Assembly: GCA_930367215.1 (NCBI GenBank)
Contig: OV884060.1
Location: forward strand, 182,725,253 to 182,789,252
Length of the DNA stretch: 64,000 nucleotides
DNA from: Pollenia angustigena
Taxonomy: Eukaryota; Arthropoda; Insecta; Diptera; Polleniidae
Direction: 5' to 3'
Below the pieces are notes generated by a model that did not search any database, was not told where the DNA came from, and saw nothing but the letters and a program-made list of their open reading frames with translations. Shown here piece by piece: positions 12,632 through 24,305 of the stretch. The position numbers and the translations under genes were made by a program. Every line of letters starts with the position of its first letter. Positions within the stretch are counted from its first letter, which is position 1.

Positions 12632-13438
12632 CACTGAAAGAAAAATGCTTCATATATTTAATGAATCATTTTCATAAAAAAAATTTCCTTGGATAAATGA
12701 AAATTTTCATTGTCTAAATGGAATTTCATAGTTATAATGAAGTATTTTCGTTAAAATCGCTTCATTAGATTTCGTAATTACGTTCAAAATTTTCATTGGA
12801 TATATGAAAACTTACGTTTGCCCAAGTTAAACAAAAAATTTTAATGGGGAACATAAAAAAATAATATACAAACATACACATACACAAACATAACTATATT
12901 CATAAATTAATACAAAATTATAGTTTCCTTAAAAAATGTTTAATTGTTAATTAAAAAATGTAAGATTTAATAATTTCATACATCTAATGTTATATGTATG
13001 CCATTTAATTTATGAAATCAAAAATTTTTTTATAAAAGCAACATATTTCACTAATTGCCTATATAAATTTAAATTTTCATTATGACAATAAAAATGTCAT
13101 TATAGTAATGAAACAAAAACTTTCAATCTTTTATTGAATAAAAAACAAATTTTTTTATCCAAAAACTACACTGCCCCGGTAGGCTAGCTGGTAGTGAGCT
13201 AGTCTATCAGCACCGAGGTTGCGCGATCGATTCCAGCCAGAAAAATTTTTTTTTACTTTATTGAAAGTATTCATCCAATGAATAATATTCATAGATCTAA
13301 TGTAATGTTTCATTAAATCCTTTTAATGAAACAGGTTTCATTGATCCAACGAAGCGCTGCATAGGTTCCTTTTTAATGCAATTTTTCATGGGATTAATGT
13401 CAAAATTCATTGGTATTGCGAAGAAAATTCTTTCAGTG
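12632..13438. mobile_element. TA-flanked MITE, CACTGAAAGAA ends
   Basis: The element starts CACTGAAAGAAAAAT and ends ATTCTTTCAGTG, with TA on each side (12630-12631 and 13439-13440). The interior alternates motifs like TTCATTGGAT and AATGAAAA in both outer parts, giving long loose TIRs. A tRNA-like segment (13172-13246) lies inside. Non-coding and mariner-type by its TA duplication. Confidence 0.8.
13172..13246 (+). pseudogene. tRNA-like sequence inside a MITE
   Basis: TAGGCTAGCTGGTAG resembles a tRNA A box (TRGCNNAGYNGG) and GCGATCGATTCC resembles a B box (GGTTCGANTCC), at tRNA-like spacing. CCCCGGTAGG at the 5' side does not form a clean seven-pair acceptor stem with the 3' part, so it is unlikely to be a working tRNA. 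It may be a captured tRNA-derived head, or a pol III promoter-like segment. Confidence 0.5.
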
Positions 13439-13532
13439 TACCTGCGTAACTTGTTTAATTATCATTTAAAACAAAAAGGAACTGCCTTCTTTAAGTAAAT
13501 GAAAGCAAGTGAGTTAGTGAGAAATTATATTA

Positions 13533-14097
13533 GCTCTGTTTCTTTACTTTTTGGGTAAAGTTCGTGAAAATGAGAGCAAGCATAAATTTCTCTCATAAAG
13601 AGACAAAATTACACAAAAGTACGGGAACAGAAAAAACCAAATTTTAAGCACAAAATAAAAAGTCATTGTTTTGATAGTTTTTACAAAACAATAAAAGTTT
13701 ATGCCACTTTTGAGAAATTGTATATTTCCTGCAGAAATAAACTAATTTTACCAAAAATTAAACCAAAGAAACACTTTTACAATAACTAACATTATGTTTT
13801 CCTAATATTTCAACATAAAACTTTATATTTAAGTACATTATTTCACTCCACAACACTTTTTCCAAAATTTGGTTCATGATTTTTTTCCTTTGCATTTCAT
13901 TGTTCTGTTTATGTTTTACAGCTGTTTGACAATTTACACAATTTGCACGAAGAAAAATTCTGGGCTGTTTCGTGCAAGAAGAAGAAGAATTTTATTCTCT
14001 CAAATCCGCTCTAATTTACACAAATTAATAGTACGGGAACGCTTTTCGTGCAAATTGGGATCCCGAGGGATCCCAAAGTAGAGTAAAGAAACAGAGC
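13533..14097. mobile_element. TA-flanked MITE, GCTCTGTTTCTTTACT ends
   Basis: GCTCTGTTTCTTTACT begins the unit and AGTAAAGAAACAGAGC ends it, with TA on both sides (13531-13532 and 14098-14099). The subterminal region at the right has the palindrome GGGATCCCGAGGGATCCC. The 70-codon frame at 13869-14081 runs into the right TIR and is not a gene. Confidence 0.85.
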
Positions 14098-14339
14098 TAT
14101 TGAAAACAAAAACAAATTTTCGTTTTTTATTGTTGTTTGTTTTCATTTTGTATAAACAGGCAGAAAATTTTCAAATTTCTAAATTTGATATTTTTAATGT
14201 AAGTTAAACGAGTCTTTTTACACTCGCGTTCTAAGAACAGGCAGTTACTTACCAAAGGTCGAATATAAAAACCTCTCCTGAAACTGAGGCGAACCATTGA
14301 ATAATATTAAGTTTTATAAAACTAGAAAAAAAACATAAA

Positions 14340-14550
14340 ACTTTGTGATGATCGGCCCATAATTTACCATATGTCCCACCTAATTTTGAAATAGACTTAA
14401 ATATGTCAAAACCCGCAACGAATAATAATAATAATACTGTAAGATTGGTTCAAAAATTCTAGATTACAAATAAAGCCCACTCCTCACATACATATTTCTA
14501 CTCTGGATGGAAGGTATCAAAGATTCGGCACAGCCGAATACAGCTTTTTT
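14340..14550 (+). repeat. mini-me-type repeat, 3' fragment
   Basis: GATCGGCCCATAATTTACC and the terminal GGTATCAAAGATTCGGCACA, then GCCGAATACAGC, match the 3' part of the mini-me repeats at 24306-26985. The 5' part with the (TA) and GTCY tracts is missing. Confidence 0.65.
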
Positions 14551-14574
14551 TAAAACCATTTCTTTAGCTTCACT

Positions 14575-15000
14575 TCGGAAAAGCCATGATAAAATCTAGG
14601 GGGGGGGTGGGCAAAATTTTTTTTTTTTTTTTTTTGTAAAATGCTTTTTTGACTGCCTTTTACTCAATGCATATGGATGAAACTTTGCAGGCATACATAT
14701 TCCCGATGACAGTACATGAATACATGGGCGTAGCTAGGATAAAATCTAAGTGCGGCGGGCAAATTAAAAAAAATTTTTTAAATGATCTTATTTTGTTATT
14801 AATTTATTTAAAACCTTTTCTTTAGCTTCACTTCGGAAAATCAAATCTTGTAACGTTTATTTAACCGCCTTATACTCAATGCAAATGGATGAAACTTTGC
14901 AGGCATACATATTCCCGATAACAATACACGAATACATGGGCGTGGCCAGGATAAAATCTGGGGGAGGGGGGGGGCAAAAATTTTTTTATGATCTTTTTTA
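14575..15000 (+). repeat. Tandem repeat of ~190-bp units with G runs
   Basis: Units contain GCATATGGATGAAACTTTGC, AGGCATACATATTCCCGATGA and CATGGGCGT(A/G)GC(T/C)AGGATAAAATCT, followed by a poly-G stretch and poly-T. The blocks recur near 14667, 14880 and (partly) 14560. It appears to be a short local amplification of a dispersed sequence. Confidence 0.65.
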
Positions 15001-15212
15001 AGAAAGGCGTTTCTTAAAAAAAATTTATTTAAATGTTCTTATTATATTTAATACTATTTATTTTAAGTGCGTTCACACAGAAAAAAATCAATGCAAATTC
15101 GTCGAAAACAAGGTTGATTCAACAGTTTTCAGTAGTGATTTTTCTTCTTAGTAACTAAATTTTAATTTAACATGATTTTACAATATCGACCCATTTGCGT
15201 GAAATTATCGTA

Positions 15213-16147
15213 CACAGAAAAAATTATTGCCGAATTATTTTCAAACAAACGCTAGTTTGGAAATTTTTTTAATTTCTAAAAATTTTTTTACTGATTCATT
15301 CAATATTTTTGTTTGATTTTTATTTAACCAACAAAAATATGGACAACTCTTCAAAAATATAATAAACGCGTCATTGGTGTCAAGTTTTCATAAATTTGTA
15401 TGAAATATTTAACGCTCTTTAATGTTGTCGTCTTTTTGCATTTTTTTATTTGATCGTAAGCAACACTTCTTTATGTGAAATATAAGAACAACAACAAAAA
15501 ACACACACAGTATATTTTTGGACGCTTTAAAAAAGTGCAACAAGTATAAGAAAAACAATAGCAGGTAAAAAAAACGTTTCACTCTCTTTAAACAACATTA
15601 TAAGAAACAAAATCCCGTATTCAATTTTTTAAAACTGTTTAGTTAAATACATCAAATCCAAAAAAAGGAATGATGACGAAAAACATATCGAGTCGGTCTG
15701 CTGCCGTTTATGGTTACAGTTCTTGTTTAGCAAAGGATAGGATATACCAACGGTGAGTGATGAAGAAAAGAAAAAAAAAAACCATTGTGTTGTGTGTGTA
15801 TAAATAAGACTTCGTTCAAAAATTATTCCAACAAAAAAAAAAAGGGTCTCAAAGCCAGCCGGCGGCTCTGCTCTGCCTTCATCTTCTCATACAGTGCTTA
15901 CTTGTGTGCGTGTCATTGCTTGTGCAAAAACTTTTTTTTGATTTTGAAATTTAGAATATGAATTTCAGTAAACTTTTTGTTTGATTCAGTTAAATTATTT
16001 GTTTGAAAAAATCAGTGTTTTTTTCAATAAACAAAATGCAAATAAATTGTTTGAATATGCAAATTTGTTTATAGGACCGATTTCAGACAAAAAATTGTTT
16101 GATTCTACAAATTTTTTGTTTGAATTGGAAAAATAATTTTTTCTGTG
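15213..16147. mobile_element. TA-flanked MITE, CACAGAAAAAATTATT ends
   Basis: CACAGAAAAAATTATT begins and AATAATTTTTTCTGTG ends the unit, flanked by TA (15211-15212 and 16148-16149). Subterminal TTTGTTTGAA motifs are present in both halves. It appears nested in the 15074-17491 repeat. Non-coding. Confidence 0.8.
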
Positions 16148-16627
16148 TATATGCCAATTTTTTTGAAATTGAGTTTTTGATGCAATCTTGTTCTACATTC
16201 AAAGAGACGTCGCCTGACAAAATATTATAGGCGAATTCCACTTTGTTGCTCCAAAATTGAATGTATATTCTCAAGTGATAGCAGAGAAAAGTATAAAAAT
16301 GGCTCTCTTGTAAAATTTGGTTTTTGTAACATACGATAATTTCGCGCAAAGGGGTTGATATCTTGCGAACAACATTTTTTTTCTTTTAACATGTTAATTT
16401 AACATTGCAGTAAACATAGAGCAAAATGTCATTTATATTGAAATAACACTCCGAATCACGTTGAATGAAAGTAGTTTCAAGTTAAAATAACGTGAATTTT
16501 ATGTCGAATCAAGTTGGTTTGAGTGTGAAATAACAGTGAAAAGAATCTTCAGAGAAAACATATTTATTTATTTAAGAATAATTCAAAACAATTACCCGCG
16601 GAGCCAAAGAATGAGAGGATATAATTA

Positions 16628-17125
16628 CAGTAGAATCCCGATAATTCGTAATCGCAAGGGACCGGCCATTTCTTACGAATTATAGGGGTTTTCGATTTAG
16701 CGGGGTTTCGATTTAACGGGGTTAAAATAAAATAAATACGAATAAACGGGGTTTTTCAATTTATTTACTTAAACGATAAAAAAACATAAAAACAATTGTT
16801 AAAAATAAAATATATAAAAGTTATACATAAAAATTATGCATGTAACAAACTGATCTTAAGAAAATAAATCCACACACAAGCAAAAACCCACGCAAAAATA
16901 AAAAAATGGCAATCAAAAAATCATTCTTTCATGTTTTTGTTGTTTTTATTACGAATTATAAGTGGTAGTTCGCAAACAATTACGATTTATAAGAGGTAAA
17001 GAAGATTTTATTTGAAAAAAAAAATTACGAATTATCGAGGGGACCAAAATGTATGGAAATTTTACGAATTAATGAGATTTTTTCAAGGCACCGAAAGTTT
17101 ATTACGAATTATCGGGATTTGACTG
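16628..17125. mobile_element. pogo/Tigger-like non-autonomous element
   Basis: The unit begins CAGTAGAATCCCGATAATTC and ends with GAATTATCGGGATTTGACTG, with TA on both sides (16626-16627 and 17126-17127). CAGT-starting TIRs with a TCCCGATAATTCG-type core and a TA duplication are the hallmark of pogo/Tigger elements. The motif TTACGAATTAT is repeated internally at least six times, which is unusual. No transposase remains. Confidence 0.85.
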
Positions 17126-17491
17126 TATTTAGTTTCCTGTAACACCTGTTTCACTATTTTTGTATTCCCCTTTGTAAGCAGATTGCCCCGATAATAGTTT
17201 CACCATCATTCAACTTTGAAAATTTTATGTACTATTTAACTAAATAGTTTTAACAAAAAGATTACGTGAATTTTTTTTTCTCTTTTTAGATTATTTTAAA
17301 CATGAAATTTTAAAATACAAAACAGGTTTTTATGGTTTCAATATTGAACAATTTTATTTTAACATTTTTCATTTAAAATACACATGAAACCGAGATAATT
17401 TTAAATAAAGTCCATACTTTTGTAGAAATTTACTATGATTTTTAATCAACATTGCGCCATGTTAATTTAACATTGATATTTTTTCTGTGTG

Positions 17492-18356
17492 TTTATACAT
17501 TTTAAATTGTTAATATGTATGTGTGTATTATAACCAAGGTACATACATAAAAAAAATAGATCATGAACCCTTTTAAGTAGAACATTTTGCTAATTTCCTT
17601 TTTAATTTTAAATTGGCTTAGATGTTTAGACATTTTGTTTAGTTATTTTGTATGTTAGTTTCATGCATTAAACTGTAAATTCTAGTTATTTTTTTTCTTC
17701 TTATTTTTTTGTTTAATCTATAACAACAACACCAGCCATTATAGAAGCATAGAACAATTTAAATTTTTTTTTTACTTCCATAAATATTTCTGAAAAATCC
17801 GGAATGAAATTTTTTTTGATTTTAATTTTATTATTTTATATTAAAAAAAACCTGCAAACTTTATCGTTTTGTATGTTATAGAATGAAATTATTTTAGTGT
17901 AAAGTTTGCAATCTTTAAGCAAAAGTTAAAAAGATAAAATATTAATTTATCTCAATAATCTTTTTTGAATGTAAGAAAGGGCAACTTAAGCTTCTTCTTT
18001 TATTTAAAAACAAGATTAGGCAATGAAATTCTAAAGTATACGGAAATTATTTTTTATAATACTCTCTTTTTATTTCACATTTTAATTGAATCAAGTTGAA
18101 ACTAAGAAATTTATAATCGAATTTTCAGCAAATAAGTATGTATGTCTACACCTGGGTATGTTTTTATTTTAAAATTGATATATATTGAGTTCTAGATCAT
18201 GTACCGGCATCAAACTTTCCCAAAATTCTGTTTTGTATATTTTTAATTTTTATTTAAGCTAAAACTTTGAAGCCATTTTTATAACTATTTTCTTTATAAT
18301 GTAAACTATGAACACATTTTTAACTCTTCCATTCTCCTATTTATTATTAAAATAAA
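17492..18356. other. A+T-rich unassigned DNA
   Basis: No gene, RNA or element ends are visible. Confidence 0.6.
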
Positions 18357-18358
18357 AA

Positions 18359-18728
18359 CTGCAAATAATATTGGACTAACTGTTCCATTTTGATAAAATG
18401 TACTACTCCATGGACTGGTCCAATGTAATGCAAGCATGGACCATGTCATTGATACAAAGTATTTGTAGTGAGACGACATGTCTTCGTTTTTAAAGACATG
18501 CTTTCGTTTTTAAACGACTTCAAAACTAATTCTCTTGAGTATACCATGGAATAGTTTTAAAACTACTCCTTTGTAGTCCAAAGCTGGGTTATATGGTCCT
18601 GCCCTAGGACAGCGTAATGTTAAATAGACCATATTTTTACATACGCTTGGGTTACGTTTGGACTAGTCCTAGTCCCTTGTAGGCTACACTTTACACGCGT
18701 GTTTGGACTAGTCCTATTATTTGCAGGG
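18359..18728. mobile_element. MITE, TGCAAATAATATTGGAC ends, copy 1
   Basis: It aligns over its length with 39825-40197. TGCAAATAATATTGGAC at the left is inverse to the right end TGGACTAGTCCTATTATTTGCAGGG. The leftmost CC of the consensus has mutated here. The interior has repeated ACATG(T/C)(C/T)TTCGTTTTTAA blocks. Confidence 0.75.
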
Positions 18729-18764
18729 AATACACTGCGGATGGCTACAAACAAGTATTGGTTA

Positions 18765-19771
18765 CAGTGTTGCCACTTTGTGGTTAATTACCCGAATTTG
18801 GTACAATTTTTATTGTCGTGGGTAGAGCGTGGGTAATTTCTCTTAGGTGTTATTTCGGTGTAAATTCAAAATCTTACTTCAGATACCCAAATAAAATCAA
18901 TATTCGTTTAAATCATAAAGTCGCATATAAGTTGCGAAAATCAATGGCTGATTTTCAAAGTCAATGTGAAAAATTTGGTGGCGTTGTTTAAGCATCAATC
19001 TATTTATGATGATGTGACTGAGCAAAAAGTGAGAGCAGTATGACAGTTAGTTTGACAGCTTATCTTTCATAAGCTCAATCGGGCTTAAAAAAACCCATTA
19101 CCCCGGGTCTCCAAGTAGCATTATTTATTCCGGCAAACTTCAAATTTGATTGCTCCATAAAATTTGCGACGTATAGACCGCATATTGCCATGAGTGGCAA
19201 TACATTGCGCAATGATTGCTCTTGTTATTGCTTGAGCAATTATTGCTTAGCAATCTGCTGTAAAATGAGTAGTAATTTATCTGACATTTCATTTCTCTGT
19301 ACGTTTGTTTATGGCAAAGCAATTTCACGTGTTCTCCACCAATATAGTCAGCAATTATTGCTCCATTTTCTGTCATTGTTCTGCCGACGTTATTGCTTGT
19401 ACTTATCAATAAAAATAGCTACGTGCAGACCCAGCGTTATAATGGAATGGCAATGAGCATTTTGAACCTTCCCTAGATATATGCAACCAAATGTGGAAGT
19501 AAAATCCATTATTTTAGGAGTTTTATTTTATGTTTTATTAATTGTTTTTTAGTTTTTAATGTTATTTTTGTTAATTTATTTTAAATTACAATAATAATCT
19601 TAACAGTTTGACTTATATTGCTATTCTTTCAATGAGTTTGTTTTTTTTCTACTTTGTAATTGTCTTTTTATTAAATAAAACTTCAATTTTATATCAGGTG
19701 TAATTTCATTTAAATCGGGTAACTTTGCTTCATCTCAAGTGTAATTTTAAATTTTTCTGGTGCTAACACTG
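18765..19771. mobile_element. hAT-type MITE, CAGTGTTGCCA/CAGTGTTAGCA ends
   Basis: It starts CAGTGTTGCCAC and ends GGTGCTAACACTG. The flanks ATTGGTTA (18757-18764) and ATTCGTTA (19772-19779) match at seven of eight bases, an aged 8-bp duplication. CAGTGTTGCCA is a classic hAT terminus. Subterminal TTACCCGA is present in both arms. A different repeat (19190-19456) sits inside. Confidence 0.82.
19190..19456 (+). repeat. ATTGCT-rich dispersed repeat, copy 2
   Basis: It is the opposite-strand relative of 1440-1724 and is nested in the hAT MITE 18765-19771. GGCAATACATTGC at the left and GGAATGGCAATGAGC at the right may be worn ends. The open frames on both strands reflect the shared DNA. Confidence 0.55.
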
Positions 19772-19779
19772 ATTCGTTA

Positions 19780-20807
19780 ACTTCTTAATGGCAACATAGG
19801 AATAGGCTGCCACATTCTTATTTTTACAGAGTATAAAAAGGTTTCAATGTAATTTGGATATGCTGGGTGTATGCATACGTACTTTTTTTTGGCTGTAGAC
19901 ATAAAAGTTAAAAAATTAAATTAATTAATATTGTCTGATCGAAGGCCTCTTTCATTATGCAATTGATTTGTTTTTTGTGATTTTTATTTTTTTAAATAAA
20001 AACAAATTTTTGGTATTAAAAAGTATTTGTACCTTTAATGTGACATTTTTAAGAATAAAAAATAAAATAAATCCTGGAAAAGATAAACGATCTAAGCACC
20101 GAAAACAAATCCCTAAAAATATGAAATGACTCCTAAAACAAAAATTAATCAAAACCCCATAAATAAAAACTTATTTTACAATTATAAAAGTCATATCAAA
20201 AATTTACCTTTTATAAACTGAAATATTTTTTATGATTATGGGGGTAAGTCTTTAAATAAATATATAAAATTCTTGTGCAAGTTGTGGACAGGTTAAGTAT
20301 TACTTTACCCTAGACTTTGATAAAATTCCATATGTAATTATATTAATTATTTTTTTTTACGTTATAAAAAATAGGTAATGCGATTTGACGATATTCGTCA
20401 TTAAAATTAGGTTTTTTTTAAATTAAATGTTTGCATCACTTTTTTTTAACCGCGTGTTGTAGAATCTTCTTCTTTAACATTACGCTGTTGCATAAGGGCA
20501 AGTGCCGATTCATACACGTCAAGTTTGACTCGTCAAGTCTTAAGTTTTTACGAGAGAGGAGAAAAGAAATGGCATTCTCTTTTTTCTTCTCTAAAATTTA
20601 AAAAAAAACAATCGCTTACCGTTACGTAGTTTTGTAGGAATGTAACAATACTGATATATTGATATTTACATATTTATATGGCCACATTAATTATGCATTT
20701 TTTTTAAAAAAAGAACAACGAGGGGAGGTAGGGGGCAATTTCTGCCTCTCCGATTTTAATGACATTAAAAACATAGATATTCCCCTATTTAGAAAGACAT
20801 ATTAACC
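19780..20807. other. A+T-rich unassigned DNA
   Basis: No gene or element ends are recognised. CGTCAAGTTTGACTCGTCAAG near 20517 is a small direct repeat. Confidence 0.5.
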
Positions 20808-20951
20808 TGTGGAGTCTTCAAAAAAAGTTCTTACTCCGACTCCAACCGCTTACATTTTTTAAGTCCGACACCGACACCGACTCCGACTCCTATTCTTAAA
20901 TTGATGCTAAATGTATATGAGACTGGTCCTTATTTGACTTTAAACTCTTTT

Positions 20952-21895
20952 TATACCCTTCACCACAGGTGGTGAAAAGGGTATATATAAGTTTGTCATT
21001 CCGTTTGTAATTTCTATAATATTGATATAAGACCCTATAAAGTATATGTATATATTCTGGGTCCTTATGAGGAGCGAAGTTGATTTAACGATGTCCGTCT
21101 ATCCATTGAAATGGGTTTTCCGAAGACCCCATATATGATGGGTGCCAGGTTATTATGCATTTATGTCACATATGGTCCGGAATTGTTTGCTATTGAAATT
21201 CAGCAAGATCGGTCCACAAATGGCTGAGATATGAGTAAAAAACCACGACTGCCTCAAATTTTTTCCTTTGAAGGTCCAATTAGACGTGACATTACCATAC
21301 CAACAGTGTATTACCAAAACGACATAAACATACCATACAAACCAATTAAATTTTGGTTTCTACGGTCATACAGTGGCTTTGGTAATACAGTGTTGGTAAT
21401 GTGTTTTTTTTTTTTGTTGTTTTTGTATACCCTTCACTACAAGTGGTGGATTTTATTTGTAATGTGTTTAATTTTACGCATACACATACACATTAATGCA
21501 TGTATATGATATGCCGCTTAAATAAAGAAACAAACTCATAGACTCAATATATTTTAATTTAACGTGTTGTTAAGTTCTCTCCTGAGATTGATGATATTGC
21601 CAGTTCAAATCCCCAATATTTTTTTTTTTTTATTTAATTTTTTTATGTTCTAAAAAACGAATTTCAAACATCAACTTTGGCAAAAGAGGAACGGGCTTAG
21701 GTACATATATAAATTTTTTGTTTTTTTTTTATATTCTTCGGCATGACGAAATGAAAAGTTGGCGGGCTCAATTAATATTTATTTATACCTATCTAAAGAA
21801 CGTTATTTATGTATATAACTTTTTGTTCTTATCTCATTATTGTGAAGGGTATATAAGATTCGGCATATCCGAATATAGCAGTCTTACTTGTTTTT
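20952..21895 (+). repeat. mini-me-type repeat
   Basis: It starts TATACCCTTCACCAC with the short hairpin CACAGGTGGTG, continues GTTTGTCATTCCG and a TA-rich tract, then the core ending TATTCTGGGTCCTT. It ends GAAGGGTATATAAGATTCGG then CCGAATATAGC. A second truncated 5' end (TATACCCTTCACTACAAGTGG) lies inside at about 21425. Mini-me repeats are non-autonomous and have been linked to Helentron/DINE-type elements; that classification is from memory. Confidence 0.75.
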
Positions 21896-22223
21896 AATGC
21901 AGCATCTTTTAAATGGTTATATTTTTTTTTTTGTCATTATTTTTTATTGAATCTTCATATATTAAATATGAACTAACAATAATTAATCAAATCTTAACCT
22001 AATACGTTATTTTATGTCCTGCCAGTGCCAGAAAAAAATTTCTTCATCACGGGTTCTATTCACTTATATATTTCGCTCATAAAAAAACTTATGTTTATCG
22101 CTCATCTAATTGGGTAAGTGCTGCAGTGTTATATATAGCAAAAAAATTATTTTGTAAAAACTCCAAAACGATATTTTAAATTAAATTGGCAATTTCGAAG
22201 AATTTGTATTTTGTTGTATAAAT

Positions 22224-22480
22224 GAGCCGTTTATTTTGAAAGTGGCATAAGTCATTTCGGTTTTTAAGTCGAGATATTTAAGGGTTTGCGTTTTAACACG
22301 TTTAAAAATATGGATGCTAACTTTCGAGAAGATTCACTTGTATTTGATACATCATGAAAATGATATTTTTCTCAGTATTTATTATTATTATTATTTATTA
22401 TTATTATTTATTATTATATTTATTATTAACTCGATTTTTTTTGAAAAAGTGACTAATGCCACTTTCAAAATAAACGGCTC
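22224..22480. mobile_element. MITE with 30-bp TIRs, GAGCCGTTTATTTTGAAAG
   Basis: GAGCCGTTTATTTTGAAAGT, continuing GGCATAAGTCA, is matched in inverse by TGACTAATGCCACTTTC to CGGCTC at 22480. AAAT flanks both sides (22220-22223 and 22481-22484). The interior has a TTA microsatellite (about 22376-22428). Confidence 0.8.
22376..22428 (+). repeat. (TTA)n microsatellite
   Basis: An interrupted run of TTATTATTA units lies inside the 22224-22480 MITE. Confidence 0.85.
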
Positions 22481-22590
22481 AAATGTTGGAGTCGAAGTCG
22501 CGAGTTTTTTTGTGGGCACTAAGACTACGACTCCGGTACAAAAACCTCAACTCCGACTCTTCAACTCGAGCTACTACTCCACAGCCCCGA

Positions 22591-24305
22591 TATAAACTAT
22601 TGGGCGATTTACAATGTGTTCTATTAATGGCTAATAAATTAGTAATTGTTTAAACGCTGGTTTAGTTGATTTATATGTAGTTTAAACTCAACAACTGTAA
22701 ATCAGTGTCCCATGTATTATATGAAGTTAAAAAATAACATGTGGCAGCACTTCGATAAGTCGTATCAAATTCATATGGTCTGTATTGGTTGTTTAAAAGC
22801 CAAATTTTATGCATTTAAAGATGGTTTATATATTAACTGATTTGTTGGTTAAAACACATTTTAAACCAAAAATAGAGATTTAATTGCTCTAATTTTTAAG
22901 CCCAAAGTCATATTGTCATAATATCCCAATATTTGTCAATGAGTTTAAAAAAAATTTTGTAGTGTTTCGTGCAAAAACAGTCCTAAAATAATAAGACTTT
23001 ATGATATTTTTATTTTTGCCGATTTGCCGATGTATCGATTTCGCCAATTTTTTATTGCCGATTATATGTCAAAACTATCTGGCAACAAAGGTAAAGATGC
23101 TAAAGTTAACAATCCGGGATTTTGCAATTCGGGATTATATGATTCGGGCATATGACCCTGACCCTTGAAAAATGTTCATGTATCAATATATGAAATTTGA
23201 ATGATGAATAAGTCCCTTTAAATAATTATTGGGTTTTATGTCATTTACTAAATCTGGGGACTTATTTCATTATAAAACAATAACATAATTTGCTTTAACT
23301 AATAATGACAATCGGTTAAGTTTTGAAAAAATTTCATAAATTCGTTATTTTTATGCAAATATAATTTTTGAAATTTTTTTTTTTATCTCAATTCCGTTTT
23401 TCAATTTCAACCTGAATTGTGTAGTATCTCGCGATCTATTTCATTTCTAAAGTGTAAAGTGTATTTGTGTTTACACTTTATAGTTTGTTTTTTGGAACTG
23501 GAACCAAATGCTTACAACAGTTGAATATAAAAACATCCTCCGATTCTTGCTTTTATCATTTTTTCCATTCTAATAATATGCATACAAAAAGATTGTTTTC
23601 TATTTCTAAAAGAAGTAAATAATAGAAAAACTCCTTTAACATGTGGCGTAATAAAAAACCTCTAAAATAACCTGTGGCTTTATGAGAAGAAACTAAGAAA
23701 AAAAAAAATGAATGCAAAAAAAAAACTAAGAAAATTATTGAAAAAATTGACAATGCAAACTTAAACCCCAAAGGGAGTTTTATATGACAGAAAATTGAAT
23801 AGATAAGTCAAGATTTTCTCGTATACAAAACTATTGTTGCTGTTGTTTTGCTTTTTTTTCATTTATTATGAATCTGTTATGACTGGTTTTTCGTTTTTGC
23901 ATCTTTAGATTTGATAGATAAAGTGGCAACTTGTATGTCCATGAATAGTTTTTGAATTGAATTTTTAATAACTTACAATATTTGAATTAATGTGTATTTT
24001 TAAAATACAAAAATTGGTGTGATAACAAAATGGAAAAGTTATTGAGCCCTCATCAATATTATGAAACATTTGCTGCAAAAACTTTCTTCAATCCTTTTTT
24101 GAAACAGCTTTCGTGTCCATAGAATGAAACTTTTGTTTTGCAGCACTTAAGTATTTACTATGCCTTCACTTTTTTTTCTTCTTCCTCTCAGTAACAAAAA
24201 CTGCTTGTACACGAAACAAACTTTACTTTTCCATTCGTCTTTCCCCATTCACTATCAAATTCATATGTTTCGCAGCAAATATTAATAGTATGCGCGGGGA
24301 TTTAT
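22591..24305. other. A+T-rich unassigned DNA
   Basis: No gene or clear element. A small hairpin (TAAAGTGTAAAG against TTTACACTTTA) lies at about 23450-23481. Poly-A and poly-T runs are frequent. Confidence 0.5.

Larger units (their letters stand above)
15074..17491. mobile_element. Outer CACACAGAAAAAA element hosting two nested insertions
   Basis: CACACAGAAAAAAATCAATG at the left and the inverse of CACACAGAAAAAATATCAATG at the right (to 17491) bracket a region that includes the nested elements 15213-16147 and 16628-17125. The right end, including a TTAACATGGCGCAATGTTG-like block, recurs as a fragment at 37090-37160, which supports a real family. No convincing target duplication was found. 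Confidence 0.5.
20812..22590. mobile_element. Element with CTGTGGAGT ends and GACTCC motifs, interrupted
   Basis: CTGTGGAGTCTTC near 20812, followed by several ACTCCGAC motifs, is mirrored by GACTCTTCAACTCG and ACTCCACAG near 22555-22585. CTGTGGAGTCGGAGTCG-type termini occur in a widespread animal DNA-transposon group (from memory). The interval would contain the mini-me at 20952-21895 and the MITE at 22224-22480 as nested insertions. That layout is an inference. Confidence 0.45.

Noticed and set aside
13172..13246. Functional tRNA gene
   Set aside because: A and B box-like motifs are present, but no complete acceptor stem or clear anticodon arm can be drawn.
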